The notes under the pieces were generated by a model that saw only the letters and a program-made list of their open reading frames with translations, was not told the DNA's origin and ran no database searches. The translations under genes were made by a program, and so were the position numbers. A stretch of 64,000 nucleotides of DNA from Opitutaceae bacterium (GTDB taxonomy: Bacteria; Verrucomicrobiota; Verrucomicrobiia; Opitutales; Opitutaceae), in contig JAQUYL010000015.1 of the NCBI GenBank assembly GCA_028691845.1, forward strand, positions 1-64,000, given 5' to 3'. Positions 27,484-37,445 of this stretch are shown here, piece by piece (within the stretch, counting starts at the first letter, position 1; each line of letters begins with the position of its first letter).

Positions 27484-30400
27484 ACCTGCCGGAGCTATTC
27501 ATCCGCCGGCCGGTCATGGCCACGCTCGTGACCGTCGCACTGACCCTTTTTGGCGTCATGGCCTATTTTTCGCTGCCGGTCAGCGACCTGCCGAACATCG
27601 ATTACCCGACGCTGGTGGTCACGGCCAGCCTCCCCGGCGCGACGCCCGAGGCGATGGCGTCGTCGGTGGCCACTCCGCTCGAGCAGCAGTTGTCCACGAT
27701 TGCCGGCATCGACTCGATGACGTCGACCAATTCGCTCGGCGTCACTACGATAACCGTGCAGTTCAACCTTGAACGTTCCCTCGATGGCGCCGCCATGGAC
27801 GTGCAGTCGGCCATCGCCGCCGCCCAGCGCCGTCTGCCGGCCGACATGCCGACGCCCCCCTCTCTCCGCAAGGTCAACCCGGCCGACGTGCCGGTGCTCT
27901 TTTTCGCCCTGACCTCCGACACCCTGCCGCTCTCCGTGGTCAACGAATACGCCGAGACGATGCTGGCGCAGCGCATTTCCATGGTAGACGGAGTGTCTGA
28001 GGTGCAGGTATACGGCTCGCAGAAATATGCGGTGCGCGTGCAACTCAGCCCGCAGGCCCTCGCTTCCCGCGGCATCGGCATGGACGAGGTGAAATCCGCC
28101 CTCGCCGACGGCAACGTCAACCTCCCCACCGGCACCCTCAACGGCAGTCAGCAGACCGTCACAGTGCGGGCGACGGGACAGCTTGAGACGGCCGAGGCCT
28201 ACCGCCAACTCGTCGTCGCCTATCGCAACGGCGCTCCCGTCCGGCTCGGCGATCTCGGACGCGTGATTGACAGCGTGCAGAACAACAAGGTGGGCAGTTG
28301 GTTCGCCGGCACGCCGAGCATCATCCTCGCCGTTCAACGCCAACCCGGCTCCAACGTCATCAAGGTCGTCGACGGCGTGAAAGCTCTCTTCCCTTCCTTC
28401 CGGGCGCAACTGCCGGCGTCGGTCAAACTCAGGGTGTATTACGACCGCAGCGAGGCGATCCGAGACTCCGTGCACGACGTGAAGTTCACCCTGTTGCTGG
28501 CCATGATGTTGGTGGTGATGGTCATCTTCCTCTTCCTGCGCTCGGTGCCCGGCACGCTCATCTCGAGCGTGGCCATGCCCATCGCGGTGCTCGGCACTTT
28601 CATCGCAATGTTTTTCTGCGGCTTCAGCGTCGACAACCTGTCGCTGCTCGCCCTGACGCTCTCGGTCGGCTTCGTCGTAGACGATGCCATCGTCATGCTG
28701 GAGAACATCGTCCGGCACATCGAAAACGGCGAACCGGTGATGAATGCGGCGCTCAAGGGCTCGCGCGAGATTGGCTTCACCATCATCTCCATGACGCTCT
28801 CGCTCGTGGCGGTGTTTATTCCTGTTCTGTTCATGGGCGGCATCCTCGGCCGGCTCCTGCACGAATTTGCCATCACGATCAGCGCAGCCATCCTCGCCTC
28901 CGGCTTTATCTCGCTGACGTTCACCCCGATGCTCTGCAGCCGTTTTCTGAAACCGCGGGGACAAGTCCGGCACGGCCGCCTCTATGCGGCGACGGAACGC
29001 ATCCTGCAAGGGGCCCTCCGTCTCTACGAGCGCACGCTGCGGCTGTCGCTGCGGCACCGCCGCGCCACCGTCACGGTGGCCGGCCTGATGGTCGTGCTGA
29101 CCGCCGTCCTCCTTGTGGTCATCCCCAAGGGGTTCATCCCCGCCGACGACACCGGCCGCCTCAATCTCAACTATGAGGCGGCGCAGGATGTGTCCTTTGA
29201 AGCCATGACGCGGTACCAGAGAGAGATTACCGCCATCCTGGCGAAGAATCCGTACATCGATGTCTTTTCCTCCTCCATCGGGTTCGGCGGCGGCATCACC
29301 ACGGGGAATGCCGGCCGCTTTGTCATCCGCCTCGTCGACCGCTCCAAACGGCCGTCCGCCGATCAGATCGTGCAGATGCTGCGGAACGACCTGGCGGTCA
29401 TTCCCGGCATCCGGGCGTTCCCGCAGGTTTACCAGTCGGTCCGGTTCGGTGGCATCCAGACCGCCGGGCTTTATCAGTTCAGCCTCTACAGCGCGGACAT
29501 GGACGAGCTCTACCGCGTCGCGCCAGTCTTCGCCAGCAAGCTGCGCGCACTGCCCGGCATCACGGATGTCACCTCCGACCTCTACATCACCGGCTCGCAG
29601 CTGCTCGTCCAGATCGACCGCGACAAGGCATCGGCCTTGGGCGTCACGGCCCAGCAGATCGAGGACACCCTCTACAACGCCTTCGGTTCGCGGCAGGTTT
29701 CCACCATCTACAAGCCCACCAACCAGTACTTTGTCATCCTTGAGGTCGATCCCGCCTTCCAGCGCGATTCGCGGGCGTTGGCCGCGATCCATGTGCGGAA
29801 CAATGTCGGCAAACTCATCCCGCTCGATGCCGTCGCGAACATCGGGCCGGCTTCCGGCCCGCTCAATGTCACGCACCTCGGTCAGCTTCCGGCGGTCACC
29901 CTCTCGTTCAATCTCGCGCCCGGTGTCTCGCTGAGCCAGATTACAGATAAAGTCGAGAACCTGGCCCAGTCGGAACTACCGGCCACGATCAACACGACCT
30001 TCCAGGGGGCCGCGGCCATCTTCGCCAATTCGCTGCAGGGGCTCGGCCTGCTCCTGCTCGTCTCCGTGCTGGTTATCTACCTCGTGCTCGGCATCCTCTA
30101 CGAGGATTTCGTCCATCCGATCACGATCCTCTCCGGTCTGCCTGCCGCCAGCTTCGGCGCGCTCATCACCCTCCTGCTCTTCCGCCAGGAACTAAATCTC
30201 TATGGTTACGTCGGACTGATCATGCTGGTTGGTATCGTCAAAAAGAACGCCATCATGATGATCGATTTTGCCCTCGCCGCCCGCCGCCAGCACAACCGGC
30301 CGGCGGAGGAAGCCATTTTCGAAGCCTGCATGGTGCGTTTCCGCCCGATCATGATGACCTCGCTTGCCGCTCTCGCCGGCACGTTGCCGATCGCCCTCGG

Positions 30401-30596
30401 ACTGGGCGCTGGCGGCGAGTCCCGCCGCCCTCTCGGCCTCGCCGTGGTCGGCGGCCTAATGGTCTCGCAATTGCTCACCCTCTACATCACCCCCGTCTTC
30501 TACATCTATCTGGACCGGCTGACCCGCCGACCGGCGCCCGCACCTGTCCCCGTCCTCGCCGGCAAAACTACCGAGCCCCTGTCAGCACGTCCATAA
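27480..30596 (+). CDS. RND multidrug efflux transporter, MdtB/MdtC-like
   Basis: 1038 residues from the ATG at 27480. It is a proton-driven inner-membrane pump of the hydrophobe/amphiphile efflux family. The start MNLPELFIRRPVMATLVTVA is typical. Twelve transmembrane helices in two repeats flank two periplasmic loops, and TM4 carries the proton-relay pair in LSVGFVVDDAIVMLENIVRH. The C-terminal half has YVGLIMLVGIVKKNAIMMID and the final helices before a Pro-rich tail. The opening and helix sequences are nearer MdtB/C than AcrB, so a role in exporting drugs, bile-salt-like compounds or metabolites is likely; substrate is not readable. Confidence 0.92.
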   Translation: MNLPELFIRRPVMATLVTVALTLFGVMAYFSLPVSDLPNIDYPTLVVTASLPGATPEAMASSVATPLEQQLSTIAGIDSMTSTNSLGVTTITVQFNLERSLDGAAMDVQSAIAAAQRRLPADMPTPPSLRKVNPADVPVLFFALTSDTLPLSVVNEYAETMLAQRISMVDGVSEVQVYGSQKYAVRVQLSPQALASRGIGMDEVKSALADGNVNLPTGTLNGSQQTVTVRATGQLETAEAYRQLVVAYRNGAPVRLGDLGRVIDSVQNNKVGSWFAGTPSIILAVQRQPGSNVIKVVDGVKALFPSFRAQLPASVKLRVYYDRSEAIRDSVHDVKFTLLLAMMLVVMVIFLFLRSVPGTLISSVAMPIAVLGTFIAMFFCGFSVDNLSLLALTLSVGFVVDDAIVMLENIVRHIENGEPVMNAALKGSREIGFTIISMTLSLVAVFIPVLFMGGILGRLLHEFAITISAAILASGFISLTFTPMLCSRFLKPRGQVRHGRLYAATERILQGALRLYERTLRLSLRHRRATVTVAGLMVVLTAVLLVVIPKGFIPADDTGRLNLNYEAAQDVSFEAMTRYQREITAILAKNPYIDVFSSSIGFGGGITTGNAGRFVIRLVDRSKRPSADQIVQMLRNDLAVIPGIRAFPQVYQSVRFGGIQTAGLYQFSLYSADMDELYRVAPVFASKLRALPGITDVTSDLYITGSQLLVQIDRDKASALGVTAQQIEDTLYNAFGSRQVSTIYKPTNQYFVILEVDPAFQRDSRALAAIHVRNNVGKLIPLDAVANIGPASGPLNVTHLGQLPAVTLSFNLAPGVSLSQITDKVENLAQSELPATINTTFQGAAAIFANSLQGLGLLLLVSVLVIYLVLGILYEDFVHPITILSGLPAASFGALITLLLFRQELNLYGYVGLIMLVGIVKKNAIMMIDFALAARRQHNRPAEEAIFEACMVRFRPIMMTSLAALAGTLPIALGLGAGGESRRPLGLAVVGGLMVSQLLTLYITPVFYIYLDRLTRRPAPAPVPVLAGKTTEPLSARP

Positions 30597-30700
30597 AGCC
30601 CGCACCGGCCAAGTCGGAATGATCGCGGCGACGCCCTCCTTATCCCTGCCGCTTTCTTCGCGCGTTGCCCCACAGGCCGTTTGTGTCTTCATTGTCCCTC

Positions 30701-31345
30701 GTGGCTACTGTCCCTCCCACTCCTGTCTCCTCCGCTGCCGAACGCCTCGAACGCCAGATCCAATTCCTTGTCGAGGTCGACAAACTCAAGGAGGTCTTCC
30801 GCCAGACCGTTCTCACCCAAAGCCGCCGCGCCGAGAACGATGCCGAACATTCCTGGCATTTCGCCCTCATGGTCCTCGTCCTGGCCGAACACGCCAACGA
30901 ACCGCGGCTTGACGTCCTTCGCGTGCTCAAGATGGCGCTGATCCACGACCTCGTGGAAATCGATGCTGGAGACACCTTCGCCTACGATACCAAGAACATG
31001 GCCGGACAGCACGCGCGCGAAGCCCGCGCCGCCGATCGCATCTTCGGCCTGTTGCCGCCCGATCAGGCGCAGGAGTTCCGCGCACTCTGGGACGAGTTCG
31101 AGGCCCGCCAGACACCCGAGGCGAAGTTCGCCGCCACCTGCGACCGCTTTCATCCCATGCTGCTCAATTGCCGCACCGAGGGTCACGCCTGGCGCCAACA
31201 CGGCATTACGCAAGACCGCGTCCTCGCCCGCAACCAGCACGCCGCCGAGGGCTCACGCGCCATCTGGGAATACGCCGTCAGAATGATCGGCGCCGCCGTC
31301 GCCCAGGGGCACCTCGCGCCCGCCCCCTCCGCAAAGGAAAATTAA
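30701..31345 (+). CDS. HD-domain phosphohydrolase (YfbR/HD_3 type, probable 5'-nucleotidase)
   Basis: About 214 residues. No ATG is available near the N-terminus. GTG at 30701 (MATVPPTPVSS) is my choice, with TTG at 30665 or 30692 and GTG at 30683 as alternatives. The metal-binding HD signature is present: the His of AEHSWHFAL, the IHDLVEIDAGD motif carrying the His-Asp pair, and a later Asp in ATCDRFHPML. The family hydrolyses nucleoside monophosphates or related phosphates in the cytoplasm. It follows the RND gene by about 100 bp on the same strand and may be read through from it. Confidence 0.82.
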   Translation: MATVPPTPVSSAAERLERQIQFLVEVDKLKEVFRQTVLTQSRRAENDAEHSWHFALMVLVLAEHANEPRLDVLRVLKMALIHDLVEIDAGDTFAYDTKNMAGQHAREARAADRIFGLLPPDQAQEFRALWDEFEARQTPEAKFAATCDRFHPMLLNCRTEGHAWRQHGITQDRVLARNQHAAEGSRAIWEYAVRMIGAAVAQGHLAPAPSAKEN

Positions 31346-31398
31346 TCGCCGCCGTCTTACGGAATCGCTTGATTGGGTGCGACAGGCCGTCGCCTCTC

Positions 31399-31891
31399 AT
31401 GAACAAGCGCACGAGTTGGCTGCTCGCCGAGATCGACCGCTGGACGGCAGAACAAATCATTTCTCCCGAGCAGGCCACCAAACTGCGTCGCCGCTATGCC
31501 GAACCGGTCAGCGCCGTGGGGCTTGTTGGTCTTTGCTACTGTCGGCGCGATCGTCATCGACCTCGGCGTCATCCTGCACTTTGCCTACAATTGGGAGGGA
31601 ATCCCGAACTATGGCAAACTTGCCATCGTATTCGCCACGCTCATTGAAGCGCATCTGAGCGGCATCAGACTGCTCGGCTGCGGAGGCTGGCAGCCGAAGC
31701 TGGGCGAGGCGTTGGTCGTGATGGGCACCATATTTTACGGCGTGGACATCTGGCTGGTGGCGCAAATTTACAATATCGACGAACACTACCCCGACGGTTT
31801 CTATTTCTGGGCGCTCGGCGCACTGGCGATGGCGTGGCCCATCCGCTCAACGGCAAACGGACTGCTTGCTGTGGGGTGGCGCTCGCCATGA
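31399..31891 (+). pseudogene. Frameshifted, truncated DUF2157 membrane protein gene
   Basis: The N-terminus (MNKRTSWLLAEIDRWTAEQI from ATG 31399) is the cytoplasmic head typical of DUF2157 proteins. The matching membrane part continues one frame over from about 31510: WGLLVFATVGAIVIDLGVIL, then FAYNW, then further hydrophobic segments to a stop at 31891. A single-base shift near 31500-31520 therefore separates head and membrane domain. The product would also end after about 160 residues, far short of the several hundred usual in the family. It is best treated as a gene remnant. A strong inverted repeat lies just beyond the truncation. Confidence 0.7.
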
Positions 31892-31899
31892 ATCCCTGG

Positions 31900-31939
31900 C
31901 CCGTGCTGGCACCCTGTCACCGCGTAGTGGCAGCACGGG
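31900..31939. repeat. Inverted repeat immediately after the truncated DUF2157 gene
   Basis: CCCGTGCTG at 31900-31908 pairs perfectly with CAGCACGGG at 31931-31939 across a 22-nt loop that itself contains CAC...GTG. It lacks a downstream T-run. It could be a terminator or mark a recombination/deletion end that removed the rest of the gene. The remaining stretch to tdh (31940-32141) shows nothing further. Confidence 0.5.
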
Positions 31940-32141
31940 GGAAATGACCGGCTTCTCCGCTCCAGGTGGCGTCCGCACCAAAATCTGCCTCCTTGCATTC
32001 GAAGGGGCAGAGTTGCTTGCGAAGTAGGCGCAGCGGTCGTCAGCCAGGGCAGCATTGTGCCGGGGGGGCACATCGCCGGGCCGTGTTCGGGATTGTTTCT
32101 TTGTTCGCTCTGTCTAGTCTGTGGATACCCCCCTTTTCACG

Positions 32142-33182
32142 ATGCCAGCCAAAATGCGCGCCATTTTGAAACCGGTCGCCGGTCCGGGTCTCATCATGAC
32201 AGAGGTGCCGGTGCCGGTTCCCGGAGTCAACGACGTGCTCATCAAAATCAAGAAAACGGCCATCTGCGGCACCGACGTCCACATCAACAACTGGGATGCC
32301 TGGGCCCAGCGCACAATCAAGCCCCCGCTGGTCATCGGCCACGAATACGTCGGCACCGTGGAGGGGATGGGCGAAGCGGTGACTGGTTTTGCCAAGGGGC
32401 AGATCGTCACCGGCGAGGGGCATATCGTGTGCGGCCATTGCCGCAACTGCCTCGCTGGCCGCCGCCACCTGTGCCAAAATACCATAGGGGTTGGCGTCAA
32501 TCGCGACGGGGCTTTCGCCGACTACGTGATCATTCCCGCCAGTAATGTATGGAAAGTGCCCGCCGGAATGTCTCTCGATGTCGTGGCGTGTTTCGATCCG
32601 CTCGGCAACGCCGTCCACACCACTCTGGAATTCAACCTGGTGGGCGAAGACGTATTGATCACGGGAGCCGGCCCCATCGGCTGCATGGCCATCGCCGTGG
32701 CCAGGATGGCAGGCGCGCGCCGAGTCGTGATCACCGACATCAACGATGATCGGCTTGAACTGGCCCGCCGGCTCGGCCCCACGCGCACGGTAAATGTCAC
32801 CAAGGAACGCCTGGAAGACGTCTGGCACGGCCTCGGCATGACGGAGGGTTTCGATGTCGGCCTCGAAATGTCAGGCAGTCCGGCCGCCCTCCGACAGATG
32901 ATCGACAGCATGGTACACGGCGGACGCATCGCCCTGCTCGGCATCCTTTCCAGCGAGGCCGCCATCGACTGGAACGAGGTCGTGTTCAAAATGCTGACGA
33001 TCCAGGGCATCTATGGTCGCGAGATGTACGAGACGTGGTACAAGATGACCGCGCTCGTGCAGGGCGGTCTCGACATCACTCCCATCATCACGCATCGCTT
33101 TCCCATAGCGCAGTTCCAGCAGGGCTTCGATCTCATGAATACCGGCAAATCGGGCAAGATCGTCCTGGATTGGGAAAGTTGA
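32142..33182 (+). CDS. tdh: L-threonine 3-dehydrogenase
   Basis: 346 residues from the ATG at 32142 (a GTG at 32121 and an ATG at 32154 are alternatives). It oxidises L-threonine to 2-amino-3-oxobutyrate with NAD. The zinc-alcohol-dehydrogenase fold is shown by [11 protein letters not shown] (catalytic Zn Cys), [13 protein letters not shown], the structural Zn loop [23 protein letters not shown]-binding [12 protein letters not shown], and the tdh-specific [14 protein letters not shown] and [12 protein letters not shown]. Over much of its length it parallels E. coli Tdh closely. kbl follows 9 bp later, which completes the two-step route to glycine and acetyl-CoA. Confidence 0.95.
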   Translation: MPAKMRAILKPVAGPGLIMTEVPVPVPGVNDVLIKIKKTAICGTDVHINNWDAWAQRTIKPPLVIGHEYVGTVEGMGEAVTGFAKGQIVTGEGHIVCGHCRNCLAGRRHLCQNTIGVGVNRDGAFADYVIIPASNVWKVPAGMSLDVVACFDPLGNAVHTTLEFNLVGEDVLITGAGPIGCMAIAVARMAGARRVVITDINDDRLELARRLGPTRTVNVTKERLEDVWHGLGMTEGFDVGLEMSGSPAALRQMIDSMVHGGRIALLGILSSEAAIDWNEVVFKMLTIQGIYGREMYETWYKMTALVQGGLDITPIITHRFPIAQFQQGFDLMNTGKSGKIVLDWES

Positions 33183-33191
33183 TTTCTCCCC

Positions 33192-34382
33192 ATGCCTCCC
33201 TCCTATCTGGCCCATCTCAGGCAAACTCTGGCTGGAATCGAATCCGCCGGTCTCTCCAAGCGCGAGCGGCTCATCAGCACGCCGCAGTCGTCACATATCG
33301 CGGTCAGCGGGGGGGAGCCGGTGCTGAATCTATGCGCCAACAATTACCTTGGACTGGCCAGCCATCCCGAGGTGATTCAAGCCGCCCATGCCGCCCTCGA
33401 CCGCTGGGGCTACGGCCTCGCATCCGTCCGTTTCATCTGCGGCACGCAGGAAGTCCACCGGGAACTCGAGACCACTCTGTCGCGTTTTCTCGGCACCGAT
33501 GACACGATTCTTTATTCGTCCTGTTTCGATGCCAACGGCGGCCTGTTTGAGACGCTGCTGAACGCCGAGGATGCCGTCATCAGCGATGAGCTGAACCACG
33601 CCTCTATCATCGACGGCATTCGTCTCTGCAAGGCGCAGCGCTACCGCTACAGGAACAATGATCTTGTTGATCTCGAAGCCCGGCTCCAAGAGGCCGACGC
33701 CAGCTGCGCGAGGTTCAAGCTCATCGCCACCGATGGGGTGTTTTCTATGGACGGGTTCATCGCCAATCTCCGTGGCATCTGCGAACTCGCCGACCGCTAC
33801 GGCGCCCTCGTGATGGTCGACGACAGCCATGCCGTGGGCTTCCTGGGCCGGACCGGCCGCGGCACCCCCGAACACTGTGAGGTGATGGGACGGCTGGACC
33901 TCATCACAGGCACACTCGGCAAGGCACTCGGCGGCGCCAGCGGTGGCTATGCGAGCGGCCGCAAGGAAATCATCGAACTGCTGCGCCAGCGCTCCCGGCC
34001 CTATCTTTTTTCCAACACCCTAGCCCCCGCCATCGCTGCCGCCACGATCAAGTCCCTGGAGATTTTGACCCGATCAACGGAGCTGCGTGACAAGCTAGAG
34101 GCCAGCACCCGGTTCTTTCGCGATGGCCTGACGCAGGCGGGCCTGGCCATCAAGCCCGGCATCCATCCCATAGTGCCGGTGATGATCGGTGATGCAGCGC
34201 TCGCCCAAAAGGTCGCCGCCCGCATGTTGGAGAAGGGCGTTTACGTGATTGGATTCTTCTACCCCGTGGTTCCTCAGGGCACGGCCCGAATCCGCGTACA
34301 GGTTTCGGCTGTGCACAGTCGTGACGATCTCACCTTTGCGATTGAGAAATTTGCCGAAGTGAAGAGAGAATTCAACCTGTGA
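33192..34382 (+). CDS. kbl: Glycine C-acetyltransferase (2-amino-3-ketobutyrate CoA ligase)
   Basis: 396 residues. A PLP enzyme of the alpha-oxoamine synthase family that cleaves 2-amino-3-oxobutyrate with CoA to glycine and acetyl-CoA. Landmarks: [14 protein letters not shown] near residue 40, [13 protein letters not shown] near 112, [12 protein letters not shown] near 207, and PLP-Lys in [15 protein letters not shown] near 241. It lies 9 bp downstream of tdh and the two are surely co-expressed. Length is within two residues of the E. coli enzyme. Confidence 0.95.
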   Translation: MPPSYLAHLRQTLAGIESAGLSKRERLISTPQSSHIAVSGGEPVLNLCANNYLGLASHPEVIQAAHAALDRWGYGLASVRFICGTQEVHRELETTLSRFLGTDDTILYSSCFDANGGLFETLLNAEDAVISDELNHASIIDGIRLCKAQRYRYRNNDLVDLEARLQEADASCARFKLIATDGVFSMDGFIANLRGICELADRYGALVMVDDSHAVGFLGRTGRGTPEHCEVMGRLDLITGTLGKALGGASGGYASGRKEIIELLRQRSRPYLFSNTLAPAIAAATIKSLEILTRSTELRDKLEASTRFFRDGLTQAGLAIKPGIHPIVPVMIGDAALAQKVAARMLEKGVYVIGFFYPVVPQGTARIRVQVSAVHSRDDLTFAIEKFAEVKREFNL

Positions 34383-34452
34383 CCGCCCTGGGATGGCGGG
34401 CATCGTTCCGACTGCCAGGCCACCCCGAAACACACACGAACATTATCATTCT

Positions 34453-34863
34453 ATGCCTGCCCTGACTTCCATCCAGCTGCGCAATCTCACCACCGCCGCC
34501 CGTAAAGCAGCCGGGAAAGCATACGCGCCTTACTCCAAGTTTCGCGTGGGGGCGGCAGTGCTGACCGGCACCGGAAGGATCTTTGTCGGGTGCAACGTAG
34601 AGAACGCTTCCTATGGTCTTTGCAACTGCGCCGAACGCACCGCCATTTTCAACGCCGTGGCAGCCGGTCAGAAGGTCTTGCGCGCCATCGTCGTCTATAC
34701 TCCCACCTCCACTCCCACCCCGCCTTGCGGCGCATGCCGGCAGGTTATTTCCGAATTCGGTCCCGATGCGCGCATCATCTGCACCTGCGATAGCCCGAAG
34801 GTCATCGATGCTTCACTGGGCGAACTGCTGCCGCATGCGTTCGGCACCGAGGATATGCAGTAG
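34453..34863 (+). CDS. cdd: Cytidine deaminase
   Basis: 136 residues from the ATG at 34453. It deaminates cytidine and deoxycytidine for pyrimidine salvage. The homotetrameric short form is indicated by length and by AYAPYSKFRVGAAVLT, the zinc/catalytic segment NCAERTAIF (Cys ligand and proton-shuttle Glu) and PPCGACRQVISEF with the two remaining Cys ligands. It is 70 bp downstream of kbl on the same strand. Confidence 0.93.
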   Translation: MPALTSIQLRNLTTAARKAAGKAYAPYSKFRVGAAVLTGTGRIFVGCNVENASYGLCNCAERTAIFNAVAAGQKVLRAIVVYTPTSTPTPPCGACRQVISEFGPDARIICTCDSPKVIDASLGELLPHAFGTEDMQ

Positions 34864-34898
34864 CTTGGTGGAGACCCTCTGCGCCGCCGGCAGCCTGA

Positions 34899-35675
34899 CT
34901 ACAATTGGGAGGCGAAGTCACGCAGGGCCCGCCAGTATGGCTCTCCCGCCTGGCCGGCCAGGCCGCTATGGGTCCCGCCCTCGACGAACAGTCTGAATTT
35001 TAAGCCGGGCGCCGCCGCATAAAGCTGCTCACCATTCCAGAACGGAACCACCTCGTCCGCCGTCCCGTGGATGATCATCACCGGACAGCGGACTTGCGGC
35101 AGTTTCTTGAGGTTTTCGAATTTGTCCCCCGGGAATAGCGGCACTCGGGTCATCACCCGATACGCGCTGACAAAACAACTCTGCAAGACAAGGCCCGCCA
35201 CCGGTTCGTACTTCGCCAGCTCCACCGCAGGTCCGCCGCCCAGCGAATAGCCAAACAAAATGATGCGCCCGGGCGGAATGCCTTGTTGCTTCAGCCATTC
35301 ATAGGCCTGTTTTGCATCCGCGTACGTACTGGCCTCGCTGGGCGTGCCGTCGCTCTGCCCGTAGCCGCGATATTCCATCGCCAGAATGGCGAATCCGGCC
35401 TGCCGGTAGGACGTGATGTATTCCGATACGGCGCCCAGGTCCTCGCCATTGCCATGAAACCAGAGCAACGTAAATTTTGCCGCTGGGTTGGGCCAATAAC
35501 GGCAGACGACACGCGTGCCATCTGCCGCCGTGAACCGGACCAGGTCGGACGTGAGCGCATAACTGGCCGGAGGGCGCGGGAAAAGCACGGCCATGGAAAA
35601 GAAGTGTGCCGCGATCGCAGCCACAGCGTAAACGGCCACAAGCACCAACGCGATGCGCAAGAGGCCGGCCATCAT
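34899..35675 (-). CDS. Alpha/beta hydrolase, membrane-anchored (Bem46-like)
   Basis: 258 residues. An N-terminal hydrophobic helix (LLRIALVLVAVYAVAAIAAH) acts as a signal anchor. The serine-hydrolase triad is readable: Ser144 in FGYSLGGG, Asp207 in IIHGTADEVVPF and His236 in GGTHSG, with an oxyanion segment LWFHGNGEDLG. The fold and spacing match the Bem46/YqkD-type hydrolases; substrate is unknown. It begins 8 bp downstream of hisS on the same strand and may be co-transcribed with it. Confidence 0.82.
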   Translation of the reverse strand: MMAGLLRIALVLVAVYAVAAIAAHFFSMAVLFPRPPASYALTSDLVRFTAADGTRVVCRYWPNPAAKFTLLWFHGNGEDLGAVSEYITSYRQAGFAILAMEYRGYGQSDGTPSEASTYADAKQAYEWLKQQGIPPGRIILFGYSLGGGPAVELAKYEPVAGLVLQSCFVSAYRVMTRVPLFPGDKFENLKKLPQVRCPVMIIHGTADEVVPFWNGEQLYAAAPGLKFRLFVEGGTHSGLAGQAGEPYWRALRDFASQL

Positions 35676-35683
35676 GGCTCCGG

Positions 35684-36997
35684 TTAACCGTGGGCAAGGA
35701 AATCGCGCACGGCCGCCACAATCTGCTCGCGTGGCACGTCGTGTTCCTGACGCGCGGTCAAATCCCGCACCTTTACCACGCCCCGCGCCAGCTCGTCGCC
35801 GCCATAGATCAACGCGATCCTTGCGCCTGACTCGTTTGCCGCCTTGAACTGCTTGCCGAACGCGAGGTCCTTGAACGCATAGTCGACCCGCCAGCCCGCG
35901 GCGCGCAGGGCCCGGATATCAGCGAAGGCCGCCGTGCGCTCCGCCTTGCCGCCAATGACCGCATAGACATCGGCGAACTTCACCAAGGCCGGCATTAGGC
36001 CTCGCTGTTCCAGCAGCAACCCGGTGGTGACATCGCCGATGGCAAAGCCGACAGCGGGCAGATCCGGTCCGCCCAGTTTCTTCACGAGATCGTTGTAGCG
36101 GCCGCCCCCGGCAAGCGCTCGCAAGTCACCCTTGCGATCGAAGGCCTCAAATACAAACCCGGTATAGTACGCGAGCCCGCGCACCACGCCCAGATCGACT
36201 TCAACGAACGGGGCCAGCCCCATGGCCGCCAAGCCGTCGAGCACCTGACGCCAGTCGTTCAGCCGCTTGGCGAGTTTGTCAGAACCGAACGGCGCGAGCG
36301 CGGCCTCCATCTGGACCAGGCTCTTCACTTGCAGAAACTCAAGAATCTTCGCCTTCAACGCCGGTGCCAGCTCGCCGTGCTGGGTAGTGTAACCCTCAAA
36401 GGCATCATCTCCGATTTTCTCGAATTTATCGATGGCACTGAGCAAACTGCGTGCTTGAATCTCGGTGAATCCGAGTGCTTCGAGATAAAAAAACCACAGG
36501 TCGCGGTCGCTGAGCCGTATGGAGAAGTCCTCCGCGGTCAGCCCGAATCCTGCGAGGCACTGCACCAACAACGCGATGAGTTCGATCTCGGCTTCCGGGC
36601 CGGACTCGCCAAAAACATCGGCATTAAACTGGAAGAAGGCCCTTTCGCGGCCCCGCTGCGCCCGCTCGTAGCGGTAGAATTCTGCAATGCTGAACCATTT
36701 GATTGGACGCTTCAGGCTGCCCGCCCTAGCGCCCACCATGCGGCACACTGTGGGGGTCATTTCCGGCCGCAAGGCCACTTCGCGGTCCCCTTTGTCAGTG
36801 AAGCTGAAGAGCTGTGCTTCAACCTCCTCGCCAGATTTGGCACGGTAGAGATCGAGCGGCTCCAAGACCGGCGCATCATACTCCTGAAAGCCGTAGGCGT
36901 AGGCCGCTTTTCTCCAGAGTCGGAAGATATGGTGACGTCGAGCAAATGCTTCGGGATAAAATTCCCGAAACCCAGGCAACGACTGAAACGATGGCAT
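35684..36997 (-). CDS. hisS: Histidine--tRNA ligase
   Basis: 437 residues. Class II synthetase: motif 1 in the N-terminal region (YGFQEYDAPVLEP), motif 2 with WFSIAEFYRYERAQRGRERA, the histidine-specific segments DLGVVRGLAYYTGFVFEAF and ALAGGGRYNDLV, motif 3 with VGFAIGDVTTGLLL, and a C-terminal anticodon-binding domain from about residue 335. It lies 9 bp after the HU-like gene (same strand), so HU, hisS and the hydrolase may form one transcript. Confidence 0.95.
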   Translation of the reverse strand: MPSFQSLPGFREFYPEAFARRHHIFRLWRKAAYAYGFQEYDAPVLEPLDLYRAKSGEEVEAQLFSFTDKGDREVALRPEMTPTVCRMVGARAGSLKRPIKWFSIAEFYRYERAQRGRERAFFQFNADVFGESGPEAEIELIALLVQCLAGFGLTAEDFSIRLSDRDLWFFYLEALGFTEIQARSLLSAIDKFEKIGDDAFEGYTTQHGELAPALKAKILEFLQVKSLVQMEAALAPFGSDKLAKRLNDWRQVLDGLAAMGLAPFVEVDLGVVRGLAYYTGFVFEAFDRKGDLRALAGGGRYNDLVKKLGGPDLPAVGFAIGDVTTGLLLEQRGLMPALVKFADVYAVIGGKAERTAAFADIRALRAAGWRVDYAFKDLAFGKQFKAANESGARIALIYGGDELARGVVKVRDLTARQEHDVPREQIVAAVRDFLAHG

Positions 36998-37006
36998 CGG
37001 CAGTGT

Positions 37007-37375
37007 TTAAGCCGGAGGAGTGGCCGGAGGTGGAGGTGGCGGAACCTCTCCCCCGCCACCGCTGCTGCGCAGTTTGTCGAGACTCAACTTCTTGATTTTC
37101 TGCTTCAGTATCTTGCCTGATTTGAACTTAACGACCGCACGTTCTGGAATCACGACCTCGGTCTCGGGCTTGTTTGGATTACGGCCGACGCGCGCTTTGC
37201 GCACCTGCACTTCGAGCACGCCAAAGTTACGCAACTCAACATTCCGGCCTTCGGCCAGTGCATCCATAATAATGTCGAGAGTCATTTGAACCGTATCCTG
37301 GATTTCTTTCTGCGGAAATCCCGTCTTTTCGTAGATTTGCAGCACAATCTCGCGTTTGGTGAGGTTGGTTGACAT
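37007..37375 (-). CDS. HU/IHF-family DNA-binding protein with Pro-rich tail
   Basis: 122 residues. The first 90 or so form a bacterial histone-like fold: helical N-terminus with LTKREIVLQIYEKTGFPQKE, then VELRNFGVLEVQVRKARVGR and NPNKPETEV, the DNA-clasping beta-arm with its Asn-Pro tip. A C-terminal extension carries a Lys-rich stretch and then Gly- and Pro-rich residues (SSGGGGEVPPPPPPATPPA), absent from ordinary HU. It bends or compacts DNA; whether it is HU, IHF or a divergent form cannot be told. It is the first gene before hisS and divergent from the methyltransferase at 37446. Confidence 0.88.
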   Translation of the reverse strand: MSTNLTKREIVLQIYEKTGFPQKEIQDTVQMTLDIIMDALAEGRNVELRNFGVLEVQVRKARVGRNPNKPETEVVIPERAVVKFKSGKILKQKIKKLSLDKLRSSGGGGEVPPPPPPATPPA

Positions 37376-37445
37376 GGCGCTATAGAACTAGGGGGTTGAA
37401 TCGGTTAGCAAGTCACAAATATTTATCCAACCCCGGCTTGCGTCA

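Noticed and set aside
27495-29876. 793-codon open frame on the minus strand opposite the RND pump
   Set aside because: It is a complementary shadow of a strongly recognisable efflux gene in GC-rich DNA; the composition is rich in Asp, Arg and His with no domain features.
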